DNA of 7,351 bases from an uncultured Clostridium sp. (lineage in GTDB: Bacteria; Bacillota; Clostridia; Lachnospirales; Lachnospiraceae). The stretch lies in assembly GCA_900553925.1 (NCBI GenBank), contig USFH01000110.1, forward strand, positions 1 to 7,351. Reading direction: 5' to 3'. The notes under the pieces are model-generated. The model worked only from the letters and a program-made list of their open reading frames with translations, had not been told where the DNA came from and made no database searches. Shown here one piece after another: positions 6,492-7,351 of this stretch; within the stretch, counting starts at the first letter, position 1; each line of letters starts with the position of its first letter. A program made the translations under genes and the position numbers.

Positions 6492-7250
6492 ATGATTCGT
6501 GTTATTATGCATGGTTGTAACGGTAAGATGGGGCAGGTCATCACAGGACTCTGTAAGGAAGATCCGGATGTGGAGATCGTAGCCGGCATCGATGTCGTGG
6601 ATAATAGAGAAAACGGATATCCGGTATTCGCAGATATCAATGCATGTGATGTTAAAGCAGATGCAATTATAGATTTTGCGGCAGCCGCCGCAGTTGATAA
6701 GCTGCTTGATTATGCGGTAGATAAGCAGGTGCCGGTTGTGCTTTGTACAACCGGACTTTCACCGGAACAGCTCAATAAGGTATCCCTTTGTTCTGAGAAG
6801 GTGGCAATCTTAAAGTCCGCGAATATGAGTCTTGGTATCAATCTTATCATTGCTCTTGCAAAGAAAGCTACAAAACTTCTTGAAGGAAACTTCGATATTG
6901 AAATTGTTGAACGTCATCACAATCAAAAAATTGACGCTCCGTCAGGTACTGCTCTTGCTATTGCTGACGCTATTGACGAAACACTTTCTTATCCGGCTGA
7001 ATATGTCTATGACAGACACGCAGTTCGCAGAAAGAGAAAGCCTACCGAAATAGGTATTCACGCTGTTCGCGGCGGTACTATTGTAGGTGATCATGAAGTT
7101 ATCTTTGCAGGAACTGATGAAGTTATTGAATTAAAGCACAGCGCTCACAGTAAAGAAGTTTTTGCGGTCGGTGCAATTAAGGCTGCAAAATTTATGAGTG
7201 ACAAACCTGCCGGAATGTACAATATGAATGATTTAATCAGTACACAGTAA
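6492..7250 (+). CDS. dapB: 4-hydroxy-tetrahydrodipicolinate reductase, mosaic in codon use
   Basis: This cytoplasmic enzyme reduces the DapA product to tetrahydrodipicolinate with NAD(P)H. The N-terminal Rossmann domain has HGCNGKMG at 7-14, the acidic D34 after the second strand, DFA at 61-63 and CTTG at 85-88. The C-terminal domain has the family signature ERHHNQKIDAPSGTA at 140-154, with catalytic H142 and K146, and RGGTIVGDHEV at 193-203. At 252 residues it is full length and in frame. The odd feature is composition. Up to residue 110 codons resemble the other genes here, with no GCT among 13 alanines. From residue 121 on, GCT encodes 11 of 18 alanines, all 10 glutamates are GAA, and valine is mostly GTT and never GTG. 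The change falls at the conserved SANMSLGINL segment. The 3' half therefore seems to come from another genome, by recombination or by assembly error. Enzyme identity is not in doubt. Confidence 0.96.
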   Translation: MIRVIMHGCNGKMGQVITGLCKEDPDVEIVAGIDVVDNRENGYPVFADINACDVKADAIIDFAAAAAVDKLLDYAVDKQVPVVLCTTGLSPEQLNKVSLCSEKVAILKSANMSLGINLIIALAKKATKLLEGNFDIEIVERHHNQKIDAPSGTALAIADAIDETLSYPAEYVYDRHAVRRKRKPTEIGIHAVRGGTIVGDHEVIFAGTDEVIELKHSAHSKEVFAVGAIKAAKFMSDKPAGMYNMNDLISTQ

Positions 7251-7351
7251 GACAGCAATAAATTTTCCGGACCGTGCAAAATTATTATTTTATAGTTTAA
7301 AATTTATAGAAATAACAAATATAAAAGGCAAGCCTATCTCTGATATACGGC
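7251..7351. other. AT-rich flank after dapB without a recognisable gene
   Basis: These 101 bases are about 29% GC, and bases 7281-7320 hold only three G or C. I find no credible reading frame on either strand. AATTTT at 7261-7266 and AAAATT at 7278-7283 can pair ahead of a T-rich stretch, a weak terminator candidate for dapAB. AGGC and GCCT form a small palindrome at 7326-7335. The composition continues the shift that begins inside dapB. Confidence 0.5.

Noticed and set aside
6146..6640. 164-residue minus-strand open frame across the dapA-dapB junction
   Set aside because: It is antisense to two certain genes and has low-complexity Ser/Ile/Pro-rich content without motifs.
7261..7291. Possible terminator after dapB (AATTTT / AAAATT with a T-rich tail)
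   Set aside because: The stem is six A-T pairs with a poor inner helix. It is too weak to call as a terminator, so it is mentioned only within the flank entry.
7326..7351. Small palindromes AGGC/GCCT and TATC/GATA near the right edge, a possible start of a repeat or mobile element
   Set aside because: They are four bases per arm and cut by the window edge, which is indistinguishable from chance.
1..7351. Search by eye for CRISPR repeats, tRNA, rRNA, insertion sequences and toxin or defence genes
   Set aside because: No regularly spaced repeats, cloverleaf, transposase motifs or defence-gene motifs were found; nearly all bases belong to the listed genes and leader.

Overview
The window looks like chromosomal DNA from a Clostridia-type Firmicute, most likely Lachnospiraceae. 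The support is the style of the DnaE, SpoU and DapA proteins, purine-rich AGGAGG-like ribosome binding sites, a near-consensus sigma-A promoter, an L-box lysine riboswitch, and coding DNA of intermediate GC that favours GCA/GCG and GAG. The assignment rests on recalled family features, not on a search.

Layout, all genes on the + strand. (1) Bases 2-136: the 3' end of an unrecognised gene. (2) Bases 179-3733: complete dnaE, the catalytic alpha subunit of DNA polymerase III, with an intact PHP metal site. (3) Bases 3740-4522: a SpoU/TrmH-family RNA 2'-O-ribose methyltransferase, starting at TTG 6 nt after the dnaE stop. (4) Bases 4523-4635: a gap with an 18-bp palindrome, a weak promoter candidate and a second inverted repeat. 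(5) Bases 4636-5265: a 209-residue SSB-like protein with two OB folds and no acidic tail. (6) Bases 5266-5570: a strong promoter, lysine riboswitch, candidate antiterminator and intrinsic terminator. (7) Bases 5571-6461 and 6492-7250: dapA and dapB. (8) Bases 7251-7351: AT-rich DNA (about 29% GC) without a recognisable gene.

The first half serves replication and RNA modification, and the second half the first two committed steps of diaminopimelate/lysine synthesis. DapA condenses pyruvate with aspartate semialdehyde and DapB reduces the product. Both sit behind a lysine-sensing leader expected to stop transcription when lysine is abundant, so this is an end-product-controlled dapAB operon.

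The most unusual signal is in dapB. The protein reads as one intact reductase, but codon use changes abruptly near base 6820-6850. GCT encodes 0 of 13 alanines before the switch and 11 of 18 after it, and all 10 glutamates after it are GAA. The AT-rich flank continues to the window end. This indicates either recombination with a foreign dapB or an assembly chimera joined at a conserved motif. I saw no CRISPR array, insertion sequence, tRNA, rRNA or defence system.
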